Below are positions 42,041 through 52,204 of a stretch of DNA of 64,000 nt, in pieces (position 1 is the stretch's first letter; each line of letters begins with the position of its first letter). Below the pieces are notes generated by a model that saw nothing but the letters and a program-made list of their open reading frames with translations, was not told the origin of the DNA and made no database searches. Location: the NCBI GenBank assembly GCA_029866965.1, contig CP123444.1, forward strand, positions 1,033,501 through 1,097,500, in the 5' to 3' direction. Source of the stretch: Flavobacteriaceae bacterium YJPT1-3 (GTDB lineage Bacteria > Bacteroidota > Bacteroidia > Flavobacteriales > Flavobacteriaceae). A program made the translations under genes and the position numbers.

Positions 42041-44206
42041 TTATCCTTTGACCGGACTATTCACTTTTTCCGGGAGGACATCATAGCCCATGTTGTAGAA
42101 GGTAAAGCCAAAGATGTCAGCATATTGCTCGATGGTTTTACTCACTGGCGTTCCCGCACCATGCCCGGCATCAGTCTCAATGCGTATTAAAACCGGAGCG
42201 TTCCCGGCTTGTTTTTCCTGCAATTCTGCGGCGAATTTAAAACTGTGGGCCGGTACCACGCGGTCGTCGTGATCGCCTGTGGTCACCAGGGTAGCCGGAT
42301 AAGCTACTCCCTCTTTCACATTGTGCACCGGAGAGTACCCTTTCAAATACTGGAACATTTCTTCACTGTCTTCTGCGGTTCCATAGTCATAGGCCCAGCC
42401 GGCCCCAGCGGTAAAGGTGTGGTAGCGCAACATATCCATAACACCTACGGCGGGCAGTGCCACTTTCATCAGGTCAGGACGTTGGGTCATGGTCGCTCCC
42501 ACCAGAAGACCGCCATTAGACCCTCCGCGAATAGCCAGGTAATCTGGAGAGGTATAATTCTCAGCGATCAAATACTCAGCGGCCGCGATAAAATCGTCAA
42601 ATACATTTTGCTTTTGCATTTTGGTGCCGGCGATATGCCATTCTTTCCCATATTCCCCTCCGCCCCGTAAATTAGGAACGGCGTATACTCCGCCTTGCTC
42701 CATCCACACGGCATTAGTTATGCTAAAACTTGGGGTAAGGCTAACATTAAATCCTCCATAGCCATAAAGCATAGTCGGATTTTTTCCGTCCAGCCTTAGG
42801 CCTTTCTTATGGGTGATGATCATGGGGATTTTGGTACCATCCTTTGAGGTGTAGAACACTTGTTTGCTCACGTATTGTTCCGGGTCAAAATCGATCTGCG
42901 GTTTGCGGTAGAGCGTACTTTCCCCACTTTCATAGTCAAATTTGTAAATGCTACCGGGAGTCTTGTAATTGGTGAAGGAGTAGTAAGATTCAGTATCGTC
43001 TTTCTTCCCACCAAAGCCCCCAACGCTTCCTACTCCGGGCAATTCGATCTCACGTACTAATTCGCCTTCATAGTCGTATTGATAAACTTTAGAGATCGCA
43101 TCGATCATGTACTCGGCAAAGAGATAGCCTCCACCGCGGGAAGGACTTAATACATTTTCGGTCTCAGGAATAACATCCACCCAATGTTCAGGACCGGGAT
43201 TTGCTGCATCCACTTTGACAATGCGCTTGTTCGGCGCGTCTTTATCGGTGACCAGAAATAAGGTGGTTCCTTGGTTATCGATCATGTACGTATTGGAGTC
43301 GAAGTCTCCCTGTACGGTTTTCATGCCCGTATCCGGATTCTCCAGATCAATTAAGAATACTTTATTCCCGTCAGTGGATGTGCTTGCACTGATTTGGAGA
43401 TAACGGTTATCCTCCGATACAGAGCCGCCTACATAGCGGTGTTTTTGTTCGGGAGTGCCTCCGTAAATAAGCTGATCTTCAGATTGAGAAGTACCTAATT
43501 TATGATAATACAGTTTGTGCTGATCGGTCTTTGCTGACAACTCGCTGCCTTTAGGCTTGTCGTAGCTGCTGTAAAAAAAACCGTCGTTACCTTTCCAGGA
43601 AACTCCGCTAAATTTGATGTCGACGAGGGTGTCTTCTACGATGTCCTTGGTTTCCGCATCCATGACCAATACCTTACGCCAGTCACTTCCGCCCTCAGAA
43701 ATACTGTAAGCCGCCATTTTTCCATTATCGGAAAAGGCGAGGCCGCCCAACGAGGTGGTGCCGTCTTCAGAGAAGGTATTGGGATCCAAAAATACCGTAG
43801 CTGTAGCGGGGTCTTCGCCGGTCTTGTAGCGATAGATCACATACTGGTTTTGTAAACCGTCGTTTTTGTAGAAGTAGGTATAGTCCCCTTCCTCAAAAGG
43901 AGCGCCTACCTTTTCGTAATTCCATATTTTTTCCAGGCGCTGCTTGAGCTCGTCCCGATAAGGGATGGTATCCAAATAACCAAATGTGGTTTCGTTTTGA
44001 CGTTTTACCCAATCTTCAGTTTCGGCACTGCGATCGTCCTCCAACCAACGGTAGGGATCCGGTACTTCATTGCCAAAATAAATATCGAGGGTATCTGTTT
44101 TTTGCGTGTCGGGATAATTCACTGCAATATTTCTTTCTGTAGTTGATTCTTGCTTGCAGGCGATTAAAGCCATCGTCATGCAGGACAGGAGGATTAATTT
44201 TTTCAT
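42041..44206 (-). CDS. Prolyl oligopeptidase (S9A family), lipoprotein
   Basis: 721 aa. Lipoprotein signal [19 protein letters not shown] (Cys17). N-terminal seven-bladed propeller region (about 60-430) followed by the alpha/beta hydrolase domain with Ser563 in GGSNGG, the acid in TGDHDDRV and His682 in AGHGAG. Cleaves after Pro in short peptides at the cell envelope. First part [17 protein letters not shown] is the S9A hallmark. Same strand as asd, with about 95 bp between the genes holding a palindrome. Confidence 0.94.
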   Translation of the reverse strand: MKKLILLSCMTMALIACKQESTTERNIAVNYPDTQKTDTLDIYFGNEVPDPYRWLEDDRSAETEDWVKRQNETTFGYLDTIPYRDELKQRLEKIWNYEKVGAPFEEGDYTYFYKNDGLQNQYVIYRYKTGEDPATATVFLDPNTFSEDGTTSLGGLAFSDNGKMAAYSISEGGSDWRKVLVMDAETKDIVEDTLVDIKFSGVSWKGNDGFFYSSYDKPKGSELSAKTDQHKLYYHKLGTSQSEDQLIYGGTPEQKHRYVGGSVSEDNRYLQISASTSTDGNKVFLIDLENPDTGMKTVQGDFDSNTYMIDNQGTTLFLVTDKDAPNKRIVKVDAANPGPEHWVDVIPETENVLSPSRGGGYLFAEYMIDAISKVYQYDYEGELVREIELPGVGSVGGFGGKKDDTESYYSFTNYKTPGSIYKFDYESGESTLYRKPQIDFDPEQYVSKQVFYTSKDGTKIPMIITHKKGLRLDGKNPTMLYGYGGFNVSLTPSFSITNAVWMEQGGVYAVPNLRGGGEYGKEWHIAGTKMQKQNVFDDFIAAAEYLIAENYTSPDYLAIRGGSNGGLLVGATMTQRPDLMKVALPAVGVMDMLRYHTFTAGAGWAYDYGTAEDSEEMFQYLKGYSPVHNVKEGVAYPATLVTTGDHDDRVVPAHSFKFAAELQEKQAGNAPVLIRIETDAGHGAGTPVSKTIEQYADIFGFTFYNMGYDVLPEKVNSPVKG

Positions 44207-44259
44207 AATTCGTGTTGATTGTGGTCCAAATGTATGAAACCATCATTCATTTTAATTGC

Positions 44260-44273
44260 GCTTTCGCGAAAGC
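44260..44273. repeat. GCTTTCGCGAAAGC palindrome, intergenic
   Basis: Perfect copy between asd and the prolyl oligopeptidase gene. Confidence 0.9.
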
Positions 44274-44300
44274 TTAACACCCGCCTTGATCCCGGAGAAC

Positions 44301-45290
44301 TTATACTAAGTTATTCTCCACCAGATATTCCGCTATTTGAACGGCATTCGTTGCCGCTCCTTTGCGAAGGTTATCAGAAACCACCCATAAGTTTAAGGAA
44401 TTGGGCTGGGAGTGGTCTCTGCGAATACGCCCCACAAAGACATCATTCTTTCCCGCTGCATAGATTGGCATCGGATAGGTGTTGGTCTCCGGATTGTCCT
44501 GCAAGGTCACTCCAGGGGCTTCGTGCAGTAATTTTTTTAGTTCGCTAAGCTCAAAATCATGCTCAAATTCCACATTGATTGATTCGCTATGACCGCCAAC
44601 CACTGGTATGCGCACCGCTGTAGCGGTCACCGCGATGGTGTGATCATCGAGGATCTTTTGCGTCTCACGCACCAATTTCATCTCTTCTTTGGTATAGTCA
44701 TTCTCTTCAAAAATATCACAGGCCGGAATTGCATTGCGGTGGATGGGGTAATGATAGGCCATTTCGCCAGACTCGCCTGCATACTCCTGCTCCAGCTGTT
44801 TCACGGCTCTGACGCCGGTGCCGGTGATGGATTGGTACGTAGAAATGACCAATCTTTTGATTTTATATTTGCGGTGAAGTGGTGCCAGGGCCACTACAAG
44901 CTGAATCGTAGAGCAATTGGGATTGGCAATGATCTTATCGTCGGCAGCGAGTTGGCTAGCATTGATCTCCGGAACCACTAATTTTTTGGTGCGATCCATA
45001 CGCCAGGCTGAAGAATTATCGATCACTGTAGTGCCCACCGCTGCAAATTGCGGCGCAAATTCTGTAGAGGTCGTCCCACCGGCTGAAAAAAGAGCCAGAT
45101 CGGGACGTTTGCTGATCGCCTCTTCCATGCTGTGAATACGATAGCTTTTTCCCTTGAATTCAACTTCTTTTCCCACAGACCGGGCTGAGGCGACAGGGAT
45201 CAATTCGCTGATGGGTAGATTTCGCTCTTCAAGCACTTGAAGCATCACTCCGCCTACCAGGCCGGTGGCTCCTACTACGGCAACTTTCAT
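44301..45290 (-). CDS. asd: Aspartate-semialdehyde dehydrogenase
   Basis: NADPH-dependent reduction of aspartyl phosphate in lysine, threonine and methionine synthesis. 329 aa from MKVAVVGATGLVGG; the open frame begins 12 codons earlier. Catalytic Cys126 in NPNCSTIQ, GGTTSTEFAP, and the VGGHSESINVEF motif with the catalytic His region. Length normal. Lies downstream of the mscL terminator. Confidence 0.95.
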   Translation of the reverse strand: MKVAVVGATGLVGGVMLQVLEERNLPISELIPVASARSVGKEVEFKGKSYRIHSMEEAISKRPDLALFSAGGTTSTEFAPQFAAVGTTVIDNSSAWRMDRTKKLVVPEINASQLAADDKIIANPNCSTIQLVVALAPLHRKYKIKRLVISTYQSITGTGVRAVKQLEQEYAGESGEMAYHYPIHRNAIPACDIFEENDYTKEEMKLVRETQKILDDHTIAVTATAVRIPVVGGHSESINVEFEHDFELSELKKLLHEAPGVTLQDNPETNTYPMPIYAAGKNDVFVGRIRRDHSQPNSLNLWVVSDNLRKGAATNAVQIAEYLVENNLV

Positions 45291-45387
45291 ATCGAGTACA
45301 TTTAAAGGGCCAAATTTAGACTCCAAATTCGGATAAGTCGTTAAGGATACGCTAAAAAGAGCCCCTCTTTGTAGGGGATAACAAAAA

Positions 45388-45420
45388 AATACCGCCGTCT
45401 GCAGATCGACAGACGGCGGT
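45388..45420 (-). terminator. Rho-independent terminator after mscL
   Basis: 11-bp perfect stem, 45391-45401 with 45410-45420 (ACCGCCGTCTG / CAGACGGCGGT), followed on the minus strand by ATTTTTTTG. Confidence 0.9.
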
Positions 45421-45479
45421 TTTGGATGAATACTAAGTGTAGCGGCTTTGCTCTGAAGCGAGCAACTACGAGTTCAATT

Positions 45480-45905
45480 TTATTTATTTTGCTTTTTCAA
45501 TTCATCGCGAATTTGGATCAGTAATTCTTCCTGGGTAGGTCCGGCTGGTTTGGCTGGCGCCTCTTCTTCTTTTTTCTTGGTTTTTTCATAGGCTTTCAAC
45601 AACAAATAGATCACAAAGCCAATAATGATGAAGTCGATGACCGCCTGGAGAAAGTTTCCGTAGGTCATGATTGCACCGCCGGCTTCTTTAGCGGCTTCCA
45701 CGGTTTCGTATGTTCCTCCGTCCAGCGAAAAGAACAAATTATTGACATTTTGACCGCCCAGCAATAGACCAATGACGGGCATAATGACGTCAGCCACTAA
45801 AGAGCCTACAATTTTGTTGAAAGCACCACCCACGATAACCGCAGTGGCCAAAGCAACAATATCTCCCTTCAATAAGAAAGATTTGAAATCTTTAAAAAAT
45901 CCCAT
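45480..45905 (-). CDS. mscL: Large-conductance mechanosensitive channel
   Basis: Emergency osmotic release channel of the inner membrane. 141 aa: N-terminal [41 protein letters not shown] with TM1, a periplasmic loop, TM2 (about 85-107: [21 protein letters not shown]), and a charged cytoplasmic bundle. All positions typical. Downstream of alr and tdk on the same strand, followed by a strong terminator. Confidence 0.96.
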   Translation of the reverse strand: MGFFKDFKSFLLKGDIVALATAVIVGGAFNKIVGSLVADVIMPVIGLLLGGQNVNNLFFSLDGGTYETVEAAKEAGGAIMTYGNFLQAVIDFIIIGFVIYLLLKAYEKTKKKEEEAPAKPAGPTQEELLIQIRDELKKQNK

Positions 45906-45984
45906 AGTTTGATGTGTTAGTTGTTAGTTGGAAAAGGTATAAAAAAAACTATTTATTTGTACCCCCTTTAGTAGAATTGGCTGA

Positions 45985-47103
45985 TCAGGAGAGAATTAGG
46001 CGTTCGACCCGTTGAGAGACAGCGGTCAGCAATTCGTAAGGAATGGTTCCTAAGGCCTCGGCAAGTGCTGCAGTAGATGCACCTTCACCAAAAACAACCA
46101 CCTCATCACCCTCCTGGCAATCAATGCCGCTGATGTTAACCATGAGCATGTCCATGCATACATTGCCGATGATGGGTGCCTTTTGCCCGTGTATCGTTAC
46201 GTATCCTTTACCCTGGCCCCAGGTGCGCGAGATGCCATCGGCATGGCCCAGCGGTAAGGTGGCCGTACGTTCGTAAGCTTTGGCAAAATAAGCGCGATTG
46301 TAGCCTACGCTTTCCCCGGGTTCGATTTGATGAATCTGAGAAATGATGGTCTTTAGCGTAGCCACTGGTTGAAGCTGCCTGGTGATACTAGGGTCATTGC
46401 CATATCCATAAAGTCCAATGCCAATGCGGACCATGTCAAACTGCGCCTCCGGATAATTGATCACCGCTGAGGTATTGCTTTGGTGTAAAAGAGGGGTGTA
46501 ATGCAGGCCTTTCATAAGGTCTTGAGCAGAATTACGAAAACTAGCGATTTGTTGTTGGGTAAAGTCATGTTCTGCCGGGTCTTCACTAGCGACCAAATGG
46601 GAAAAAATAGATTTTACCCGTAGCGTTTCCCTTCCTTGCTTTCCGGTAGGCATTTCGCGAAAGCGATCCAAGATCCAATTGACGTCATTTTCCCAAAAAC
46701 CCAGGCGGTTCAGCCCCGTATTGAACTTGAGGTGTACCGGATAATGCACTTGTTCTTTTTCCTGAGCTACGTTGAGAAATGCTTTAAAAATTCGAGCACT
46801 GTACAGGCTGGGCTCCAAACAACGATCGATAAGCTGCTCCAGATTTTCTGCCTGTGGATGCAACACCAGGATAGGGGTGGTAATGCCAGCATCTCGGAGG
46901 GCCACCCCTTCAGAAACATAGGCCACCGCAAAATAGTCAATGGCCAAATTTTCCAAATGTCGGGCTACCGCAGCGGCATCACTTCCATAGCCAAAGGCCT
47001 TAACCACAGCCAACGTTTTAGTTTCTGGGCTCAGCTTAGATTTTAAAAATTCAAAATTGTGGGTGAGTGCGTTCAAATTGATTTCCAAGCGGGTAGCAGC
47101 CAT
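45985..47103 (-). CDS. alr: Alanine racemase
   Basis: PLP enzyme making D-alanine for peptidoglycan. 372 aa, a stand-alone Alr rather than a MurF-Alr fusion. PLP Lys35 in VVKAFGYG, substrate-site and fold motifs FDMVRIGIGLYGYG, VGYNRAY and VCMDMLMVNI. A partial palindrome at 46653-46664 sits in its codons. 24 bp downstream of tdk. Confidence 0.94.
   Translation of the reverse strand: MAATRLEINLNALTHNFEFLKSKLSPETKTLAVVKAFGYGSDAAAVARHLENLAIDYFAVAYVSEGVALRDAGITTPILVLHPQAENLEQLIDRCLEPSLYSARIFKAFLNVAQEKEQVHYPVHLKFNTGLNRLGFWENDVNWILDRFREMPTGKQGRETLRVKSIFSHLVASEDPAEHDFTQQQIASFRNSAQDLMKGLHYTPLLHQSNTSAVINYPEAQFDMVRIGIGLYGYGNDPSITRQLQPVATLKTIISQIHQIEPGESVGYNRAYFAKAYERTATLPLGHADGISRTWGQGKGYVTIHGQKAPIIGNVCMDMLMVNISGIDCQEGDEVVVFGEGASTAALAEALGTIPYELLTAVSQRVERLILS
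46653..46664. repeat. Partial palindrome TTTCGCGAAAGC, in alr
   Basis: 12 of 14 positions; left arm CA instead of GC. Confidence 0.7.
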
Positions 47104-47126
47104 AAGATTCAGATCGGGCGGAGGTA

Positions 47127-47774
47127 TTATTGGTCTAGTTTCTTACGAACAGGAGTCACTTCTTCCGGAGCATTGACATCCATGCTGCGTAGGCGTTCTC
47201 GGAGCATGGCCTTATAGTAGGCCGCCCTACTCAAGGGTTCATACTCTTCTTTTTCTCCCAAAAGAACGAGATTGTCGCTTGAACTTTTTCGATAACTGTA
47301 CTGCGCCAGGTTTCCGGTCCTGGTGCAGACGGCGTGTACCTTGGTCACATATTCTGCCGTGGCCATCAACGCCGGCATGGGGCCGAAGGGGTTGCCTTTA
47401 AAATCCATGTCTAAGCCGGCAACGATTACACGCACTCCGCGATTGGCCAGGTCATTACATACCTTAACAATTTCATCGTCAAAGAATTGGGCTTCATCAA
47501 TTCCCACTACATCACAATCATCGGCAAGTATGGGGATGTTCGCTGCAGCGGGCACAGGGGTAGAGCGGATTTCGTTGGCGTCATGAGAGACCACCATATC
47601 TTCATCATAGCGACGATCAATGGCGGGTTTAAAGATCTCTACCTGCTGGCGGGCAAACTTGGCTCTTTTGAGTCGGCGGATCAATTCTTCTGTTTTTCCC
47701 GAGAACATCGAGCCACAGATGACCTCAATCCATCCAAACTGCTCTTTGTGATTAACGGTGTTTTCGAGAAACAT
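47127..47774 (-). CDS. tdk: Thymidine kinase (type II, TK1-like)
   Basis: Phosphorylates thymidine in nucleotide salvage. 215 aa; P-loop [41 protein letters not shown] and the lasso region with [12 protein letters not shown]. The second Cys pair of the zinc site is reduced compared with the E. coli type. Short charged tail. First gene of the tdk-alr-mscL run; a -7 box lies about 55 nt upstream. Confidence 0.93.
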   Translation of the reverse strand: MFLENTVNHKEQFGWIEVICGSMFSGKTEELIRRLKRAKFARQQVEIFKPAIDRRYDEDMVVSHDANEIRSTPVPAAANIPILADDCDVVGIDEAQFFDDEIVKVCNDLANRGVRVIVAGLDMDFKGNPFGPMPALMATAEYVTKVHAVCTRTGNLAQYSYRKSSSDNLVLLGEKEEYEPLSRAAYYKAMLRERLRSMDVNAPEEVTPVRKKLDQ

Positions 47775-47828
47775 TTTGTAATTTTCTAAACGAAAAGTCG
47801 TAGTTGACCGTTCTAGTTAAAGATGTGG

Positions 47829-47836
47829 CAAATTTA
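47829..47836 (-). promoter_or_regulatory. -7 box for tdk
   Basis: TAAATTTG on the minus strand fits TAnnTTTG; a T-rich block lies about 19 nt upstream but is not a clean TTTG. Confidence 0.4.
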
Positions 47837-47916
47837 TCAAATCGCCAAGCTAAAACGGACGGAGCCTTTAAAAATATGTCGACCCTCGCTGATTCGTACC
47901 ACAAGTTTATTAAATC

Positions 47917-48663
47917 ATGAAAGATAAGATCAAAGCCCAGCTGGTTCAGCTGGCATTGCAAATTCTGAAGCAGCAAGATGAGGACGAGAGCCTGCCGGCA
48001 CTGAAGCGACAAGTACTGGAGCTTTATGAACAGCTGATCTTATTGGAGCAGTTACCCAAAGAGAATACGGCAAAAGCTTCAGAAACTTTGGCTGAGCCTA
48101 CCCTGTCTTCAGCAACAGCGATAGCACGCAAAAATGAAGAACATTACGAGCGGGTGAAATTTGGTAAAAGCAATGAGGCTGCGCCAGCGACTTCTCAGTC
48201 TGAACACGATTCTTATCGTTTATTGCACGAGCCGGCCATTGAGACGATTAAAGATATGGTGGCCCAGATGAGTCCTGAGTCTGATGAGATCGATCAGGTG
48301 ATCAACGCGATCAACCCGGATCAACGATTCATGAAAAATGATATGGAGGAAATTGGGGAATACGGAAAAATGCCTGAATTTGAAAAACCGGAACCCGAGG
48401 AGACTATACGACCTAGATCGTTGAATGAGCGGGTCAATAAAGGTTTGAAAATTGGCTTGAATGACCGTCTGGCCTTCGTAAAGCATCTTTTTGATGGCAG
48501 TACCGCAGACTACAATCGGGTGCTCTCTCAGCTTTCCACCTTTACGACTCACGAGCAAGCAGTGAATTTTATTGAGGAGCGCGTACGCCCCGATTACGAT
48601 TGGGAAGGAAAGGAAGCCTACGAAGAGCGTTTCTTTCAACTGCTGGCCAACACTTACAACTAA
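47917..48663 (+). CDS. Conserved Bacteroidota hypothetical protein
   Basis: 248 aa, soluble and acidic. N-terminal helix pair (about 1-50), a disordered Ala/Ser/Glu middle (about 55-140), and a conserved C-terminal domain (about 165-248) with RSLNERVNKGLKIGLNDRLAF, VKHLFDGSTADYNRVLSQLST and EAVRPDYDWEGKE-like ending (here EERVRPDYDWEGKEAYEERF). Such proteins recur next to tdk/rsmI in Flavobacteriaceae. Function unknown. Divergent from tdk. Confidence 0.8.
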   Translation: MKDKIKAQLVQLALQILKQQDEDESLPALKRQVLELYEQLILLEQLPKENTAKASETLAEPTLSSATAIARKNEEHYERVKFGKSNEAAPATSQSEHDSYRLLHEPAIETIKDMVAQMSPESDEIDQVINAINPDQRFMKNDMEEIGEYGKMPEFEKPEPEETIRPRSLNERVNKGLKIGLNDRLAFVKHLFDGSTADYNRVLSQLSTFTTHEQAVNFIEERVRPDYDWEGKEAYEERFFQLLANTYN

Positions 48664-48682
48664 CCCCTAGCGTATAGAGCTT

Positions 48683-49045
48683 ATGAAGATCAACCGCATC
48701 ATTTATTGGACAGCAACCCTCTTATTCTGCGGTCTGATGCTGTATTCTGCCTCTTTTTATTTGATGGACACCCCAACCGTAGAAAATCTTTTCGAAGAAT
48801 ACGGATATCCGGGATACCTGGTGCTGCCGTTAGCCCTAGCCAAGATTCAGGGCGTACTCATGCTTTTGTTGCGCAAACCGGCCTGGCTCACCGAATGGGC
48901 CTATGCAGGATTTGCTTTTGATATTGTGCTGGCGTTTTTCGTGCATTTTCAAGCTGATGAAGACACCACCACCACGCTAGTCGCTTTAATACTGTTGTTA
49001 ATTTCCTATTTCTTCGGAAAAAGTGTTCGCCCGCTCTATGGCTAA
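48683..49045 (+). CDS. DoxX-like integral membrane protein
   Basis: 120 aa with four hydrophobic helices (about 8-28, 45-63, 73-93, 97-115), the DoxX-like four-helix layout; FEEYGYPGYLVLPLALAKIQG is the family's loop. Probably an inner-membrane redox or quinone-linked protein, role unknown. Its end overlaps rsmI by 8 bp. Confidence 0.82.
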   Translation: MKINRIIYWTATLLFCGLMLYSASFYLMDTPTVENLFEEYGYPGYLVLPLALAKIQGVLMLLLRKPAWLTEWAYAGFAFDIVLAFFVHFQADEDTTTTLVALILLLISYFFGKSVRPLYG

Positions 49046-49706
49046 ATTGTACGTAGTGCCCACGCCTATCGGAAATTTGAGCGATATGACCTATCGAGCG
49101 GTGGAGGTGTTGAAAACGGTCGATGTGATACTGGCTGAAGATACCAGAACCAGCGGAAAGTTACTCAAGCACTTTGATGTGAAGACACCCATGCAGTCGT
49201 ACCACATGCATAATGAGCATCAGGTGGTCGATAAATGGGTTGACCGTATGGAGCAAGGGCAGATTTTAGCGTTGATAAGCGATGCCGGAACCCCGGCCAT
49301 AAGCGATCCGGGCTTTCTGCTCGTACGTGCTTGTGTAGAACGAAATCTGGCGGTCGATTGTCTTCCGGGTGCTACGGCTTTCGTCCCCGCCCTGGTCAAT
49401 AGCGGAATTCCTTGTGATCGTTTTATTTTTGAAGGCTTTTTGCCTGTAAAGAAAGGCCGTCAAACGCGATTACTGGCACTGGCAGAAGAGTCCAGAACGA
49501 TCGTGCTCTACGAGTCTCCTCACAAACTATTAAAGACTCTGGGTCAGCTCATTACCTATTTTGGAGCGGATCGAACAGCCTCTATTTCTCGAGAGATTTC
49601 AAAAATGCATGAGGAAACCAGACGAGGCAGCCTACACGAACTGCTGCAATATTTTGAAAAACAACCTCCTAAAGGTGAATTTGTACTGGTAATTAAGGGC
49701 CAGTAA
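49038..49706 (+). CDS. rsmI: 16S rRNA (cytidine-1402-2'-O)-methyltransferase
   Basis: SAM-dependent methylation of C1402 in the ribosomal P site. 222 aa from MAKLYVVPTPIGNLSDMTYRA; an upstream ATG at 49023 would overlap DoxX more. Tetrapyrrole-methylase fold: EDTRTSGKLLKHF, ALISDAGTPAISDPGF, LPGATAFVPALVNSGIP, FEGFLPVKKGRQ and YESPHKL. The C-terminal half is the short form. Confidence 0.95.
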   Translation: MAKLYVVPTPIGNLSDMTYRAVEVLKTVDVILAEDTRTSGKLLKHFDVKTPMQSYHMHNEHQVVDKWVDRMEQGQILALISDAGTPAISDPGFLLVRACVERNLAVDCLPGATAFVPALVNSGIPCDRFIFEGFLPVKKGRQTRLLALAEESRTIVLYESPHKLLKTLGQLITYFGADRTASISREISKMHEETRRGSLHELLQYFEKQPPKGEFVLVIKGQ

Positions 49707-49947
49707 AGTAGGAAAAAAGCTTCAATTCCTACAATAAGTCGTACAAGTCAAGTAAAATTTGTAGGAATTAACGCTCTCAAATGTTAAAAATTCGATGAAA
49801 TGCGTATTTTTACTGCTAAACGTTTCTTTTTTAGTCAAATGTTACTCATCTTTGAGTTCTGTTAATAACATTTTGATAAAATAGTAAGATAGCCCCAACT
49901 CTATCAAACCTGTTTTTCTGGATGATTACTAATTAAACGTAATCGAT

Positions 49948-52197
49948 ATGAGAAAAAGTTACCTACTTATGCTTTTCATATCGGTGTTAATGACTGGAGT
50001 TACGCATAGTAATGCCCAAACCATCAATGCACCGATTTTGAACGTGCCTTACGCGTGTGCGTCTCCGGTATTTAATAGTTATATCGTAACGACTTCCTAT
50101 ACGGCGCCAGGGTTTGGCCCGGGCAATACTTTTTATTTAGAATTATCCGACGCTTCCGGCGATTTTGGCAATCCCACGATTTTGGCGAGCACGACTACCC
50201 AGAATTATCCGGCGGTGTGGTCTTTTGCCTTTAACAGTGTGTCTTTTCCCACTAGCGTTGTGGGGAATAATCTCCGAATGCGTGTCCGATCTACTCAACC
50301 TGCAAAAACAAGTACCCCTTCGGCACCGTTCAGTTTTTTTTACTACGACAATCAAAATTTAACCTTAAATAACTTCCAGCCGGTCGTTCTTTGTGAGGGT
50401 TCTTCAGCAACTATAACGACGAGTCCGGATACCTACTCCCAATACACCTGGTACCGCAACGGAGTAAAGATTAGCGGAGAGACGGGTCCTTCACTTACGG
50501 TTAGTGAGGCCGGAAATTATTTTGCAGAGGTCTATCTCGGGCCGTGTAATATTAATTTGCCTACTTCCATCTCTAATAATGTTAAGGTATCCATTGCCAA
50601 TGATTTTGATGTGAGCATCACCAATGGAACGGATGTAGATATCTGTCCAAATGAAGAGTATCGACTCAAACTGGACGTAGATGATAACACCTATACGTAT
50701 CAATGGTTTAAAGATGGGCAACCTATCAGCAACCGTGGCTACTACCCGGAATGGGTGCTTGCAGCTGCTGATGATAAAAAAGGCGTTTATTATGCCGAAG
50801 TCGGGATCAGCAGTGTGGGATGTACCACCCGCTCCGGAGATCTCAAAGTTCGTTATAAGAAAGAGTTTAATGTGAATTCCGGAGGACCGGAAAAAGTGAC
50901 ATTATTGCCAGGTCAGTCTAAGACTATAAGTATTGAAACCGACGCTACCAATCCTACCATAGTCTGGTACAAAGATGGCGTAATGTACGCCGAAAATAAC
51001 GACAAGACCTTACTTATAAATGAGGAAGGAGACTTTGAGGCTTTAGTGACGTCTGAAGCCGATTGTGGATTGAGCAAGCGATCGCCGAAAATCGTGGTTA
51101 AGCATCCCACCAGTTATACGGTGCAAATCAATACCAAAAGTGATTACCAGACTTGTGAAAGTAAGGAAACGACCTTACAAATTGCCAGTCTAGAGGCAAG
51201 ATACCCCTTTGGAGTGACCGAAAAGGTGGCAGAAGCAGACTATGAGCTTTTCAATTTTCAGTGGGTAAAAGACGGAATGCCTATAGAAGCAGAAAGCTCT
51301 TCCAATGGTGAAGGTTCTGGAGAAGGCTCAGGGGAGGAGAATCCCTATTATGATAATATAAATAAGAGCTTTATTGTGATTCCTGATTTTAGTTTTAATG
51401 GAGACTATCAACTTCAGGTGCAGCTTGATACCAATACCTCTTTATCAAACATTCAAGTTGTTCAACTGGGTTTTGAAGTTCCCGAAATTAGTGCTCCTAC
51501 CACGAGTATTTGCCGAGATGAACTGGTAGAACTAGCAATTCTGCCTATGGGAGACGACTTTAGCTATCAATGGCTTTTGGATACCCTTCCAATATCAGGC
51601 GCCACTCAACCTCAATTGCAAACCAACAAAGTAGGATTCTACTCCTTACAGGTGGTAGGAAATGGATGTACGGTAGTCAGCGAAACTATTGAGATCAAAC
51701 CGATCAATAAAGACGCAGTAAGCCTGTCTCCTGGAGATGCCATTACGATTACGGAAGGCGGAAGTCAGGAGGTTAGTGCCAGTGGAGCAGATACTTACCA
51801 GTGGTTTGATGCCAACAACCAATTGCTATCTACCACAGACCGCTATCTGGCAGATACGGAAGGGAGCTTCTACGTCAAAGCACGCCTAGGTGATTGTGAG
51901 GTGGTTCGCAATTTTACGGTAGAGTACCGTTTGTCCGGACGTATACCTAACGTGATCACGGTCAATGGCGACGGCATCAACGAACGCTGGAATATCCCTC
52001 GCGTGTATCGTAAAGACAACGTTGAAGTCACCATGTACCGTGCTGATGGCAAACTAGAATTTAGCAAAACCAACTATCAAGGTGATTGGCCACAGAATAT
52101 TGCCTTTAATACCCAACAACAAGCCCCAGTTTATTATTACATCATTAAGCAAGATGGATCCATAATTAAACGGGGAAGTGTGACGGTGATCCACTGA
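49948..52197 (+). CDS. Secreted Ig-like repeat protein with T9SS type B sorting domain
   Basis: 749 aa. Signal peptide ending SNAQ (about 24); several Ig/PKD-like beta domains with repeated 'YTWYRNG', 'YQWFKDG', 'FQWVKDG' and 'YQWLLD' segments (about 160, 255, 435, 545); a Gly/Ser/Glu-rich linker (about 450-462); and a C-terminal gliding-motility-type sorting domain (about 665-749) starting IPNVITVNGDGINERWNIP and ending in YYYIIKQDGSIIKRGSVTV. It is therefore a T9SS cargo, exported and attached at the surface. First of the adhesin cluster, 7 bp ahead of the PorP/SprF-like gene. Confidence 0.87.
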   Translation: MRKSYLLMLFISVLMTGVTHSNAQTINAPILNVPYACASPVFNSYIVTTSYTAPGFGPGNTFYLELSDASGDFGNPTILASTTTQNYPAVWSFAFNSVSFPTSVVGNNLRMRVRSTQPAKTSTPSAPFSFFYYDNQNLTLNNFQPVVLCEGSSATITTSPDTYSQYTWYRNGVKISGETGPSLTVSEAGNYFAEVYLGPCNINLPTSISNNVKVSIANDFDVSITNGTDVDICPNEEYRLKLDVDDNTYTYQWFKDGQPISNRGYYPEWVLAAADDKKGVYYAEVGISSVGCTTRSGDLKVRYKKEFNVNSGGPEKVTLLPGQSKTISIETDATNPTIVWYKDGVMYAENNDKTLLINEEGDFEALVTSEADCGLSKRSPKIVVKHPTSYTVQINTKSDYQTCESKETTLQIASLEARYPFGVTEKVAEADYELFNFQWVKDGMPIEAESSSNGEGSGEGSGEENPYYDNINKSFIVIPDFSFNGDYQLQVQLDTNTSLSNIQVVQLGFEVPEISAPTTSICRDELVELAILPMGDDFSYQWLLDTLPISGATQPQLQTNKVGFYSLQVVGNGCTVVSETIEIKPINKDAVSLSPGDAITITEGGSQEVSASGADTYQWFDANNQLLSTTDRYLADTEGSFYVKARLGDCEVVRNFTVEYRLSGRIPNVITVNGDGINERWNIPRVYRKDNVEVTMYRADGKLEFSKTNYQGDWPQNIAFNTQQQAPVYYYIIKQDGSIIKRGSVTVIH

Positions 52198-52204
52198 CCC
52201 TACC

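Noticed and set aside
47752-48012. 86-codon minus ORF between tdk and the hypothetical gene
   Set aside because: Antisense to the start of a conserved gene at 47917 and overlapping tdk; no family features.
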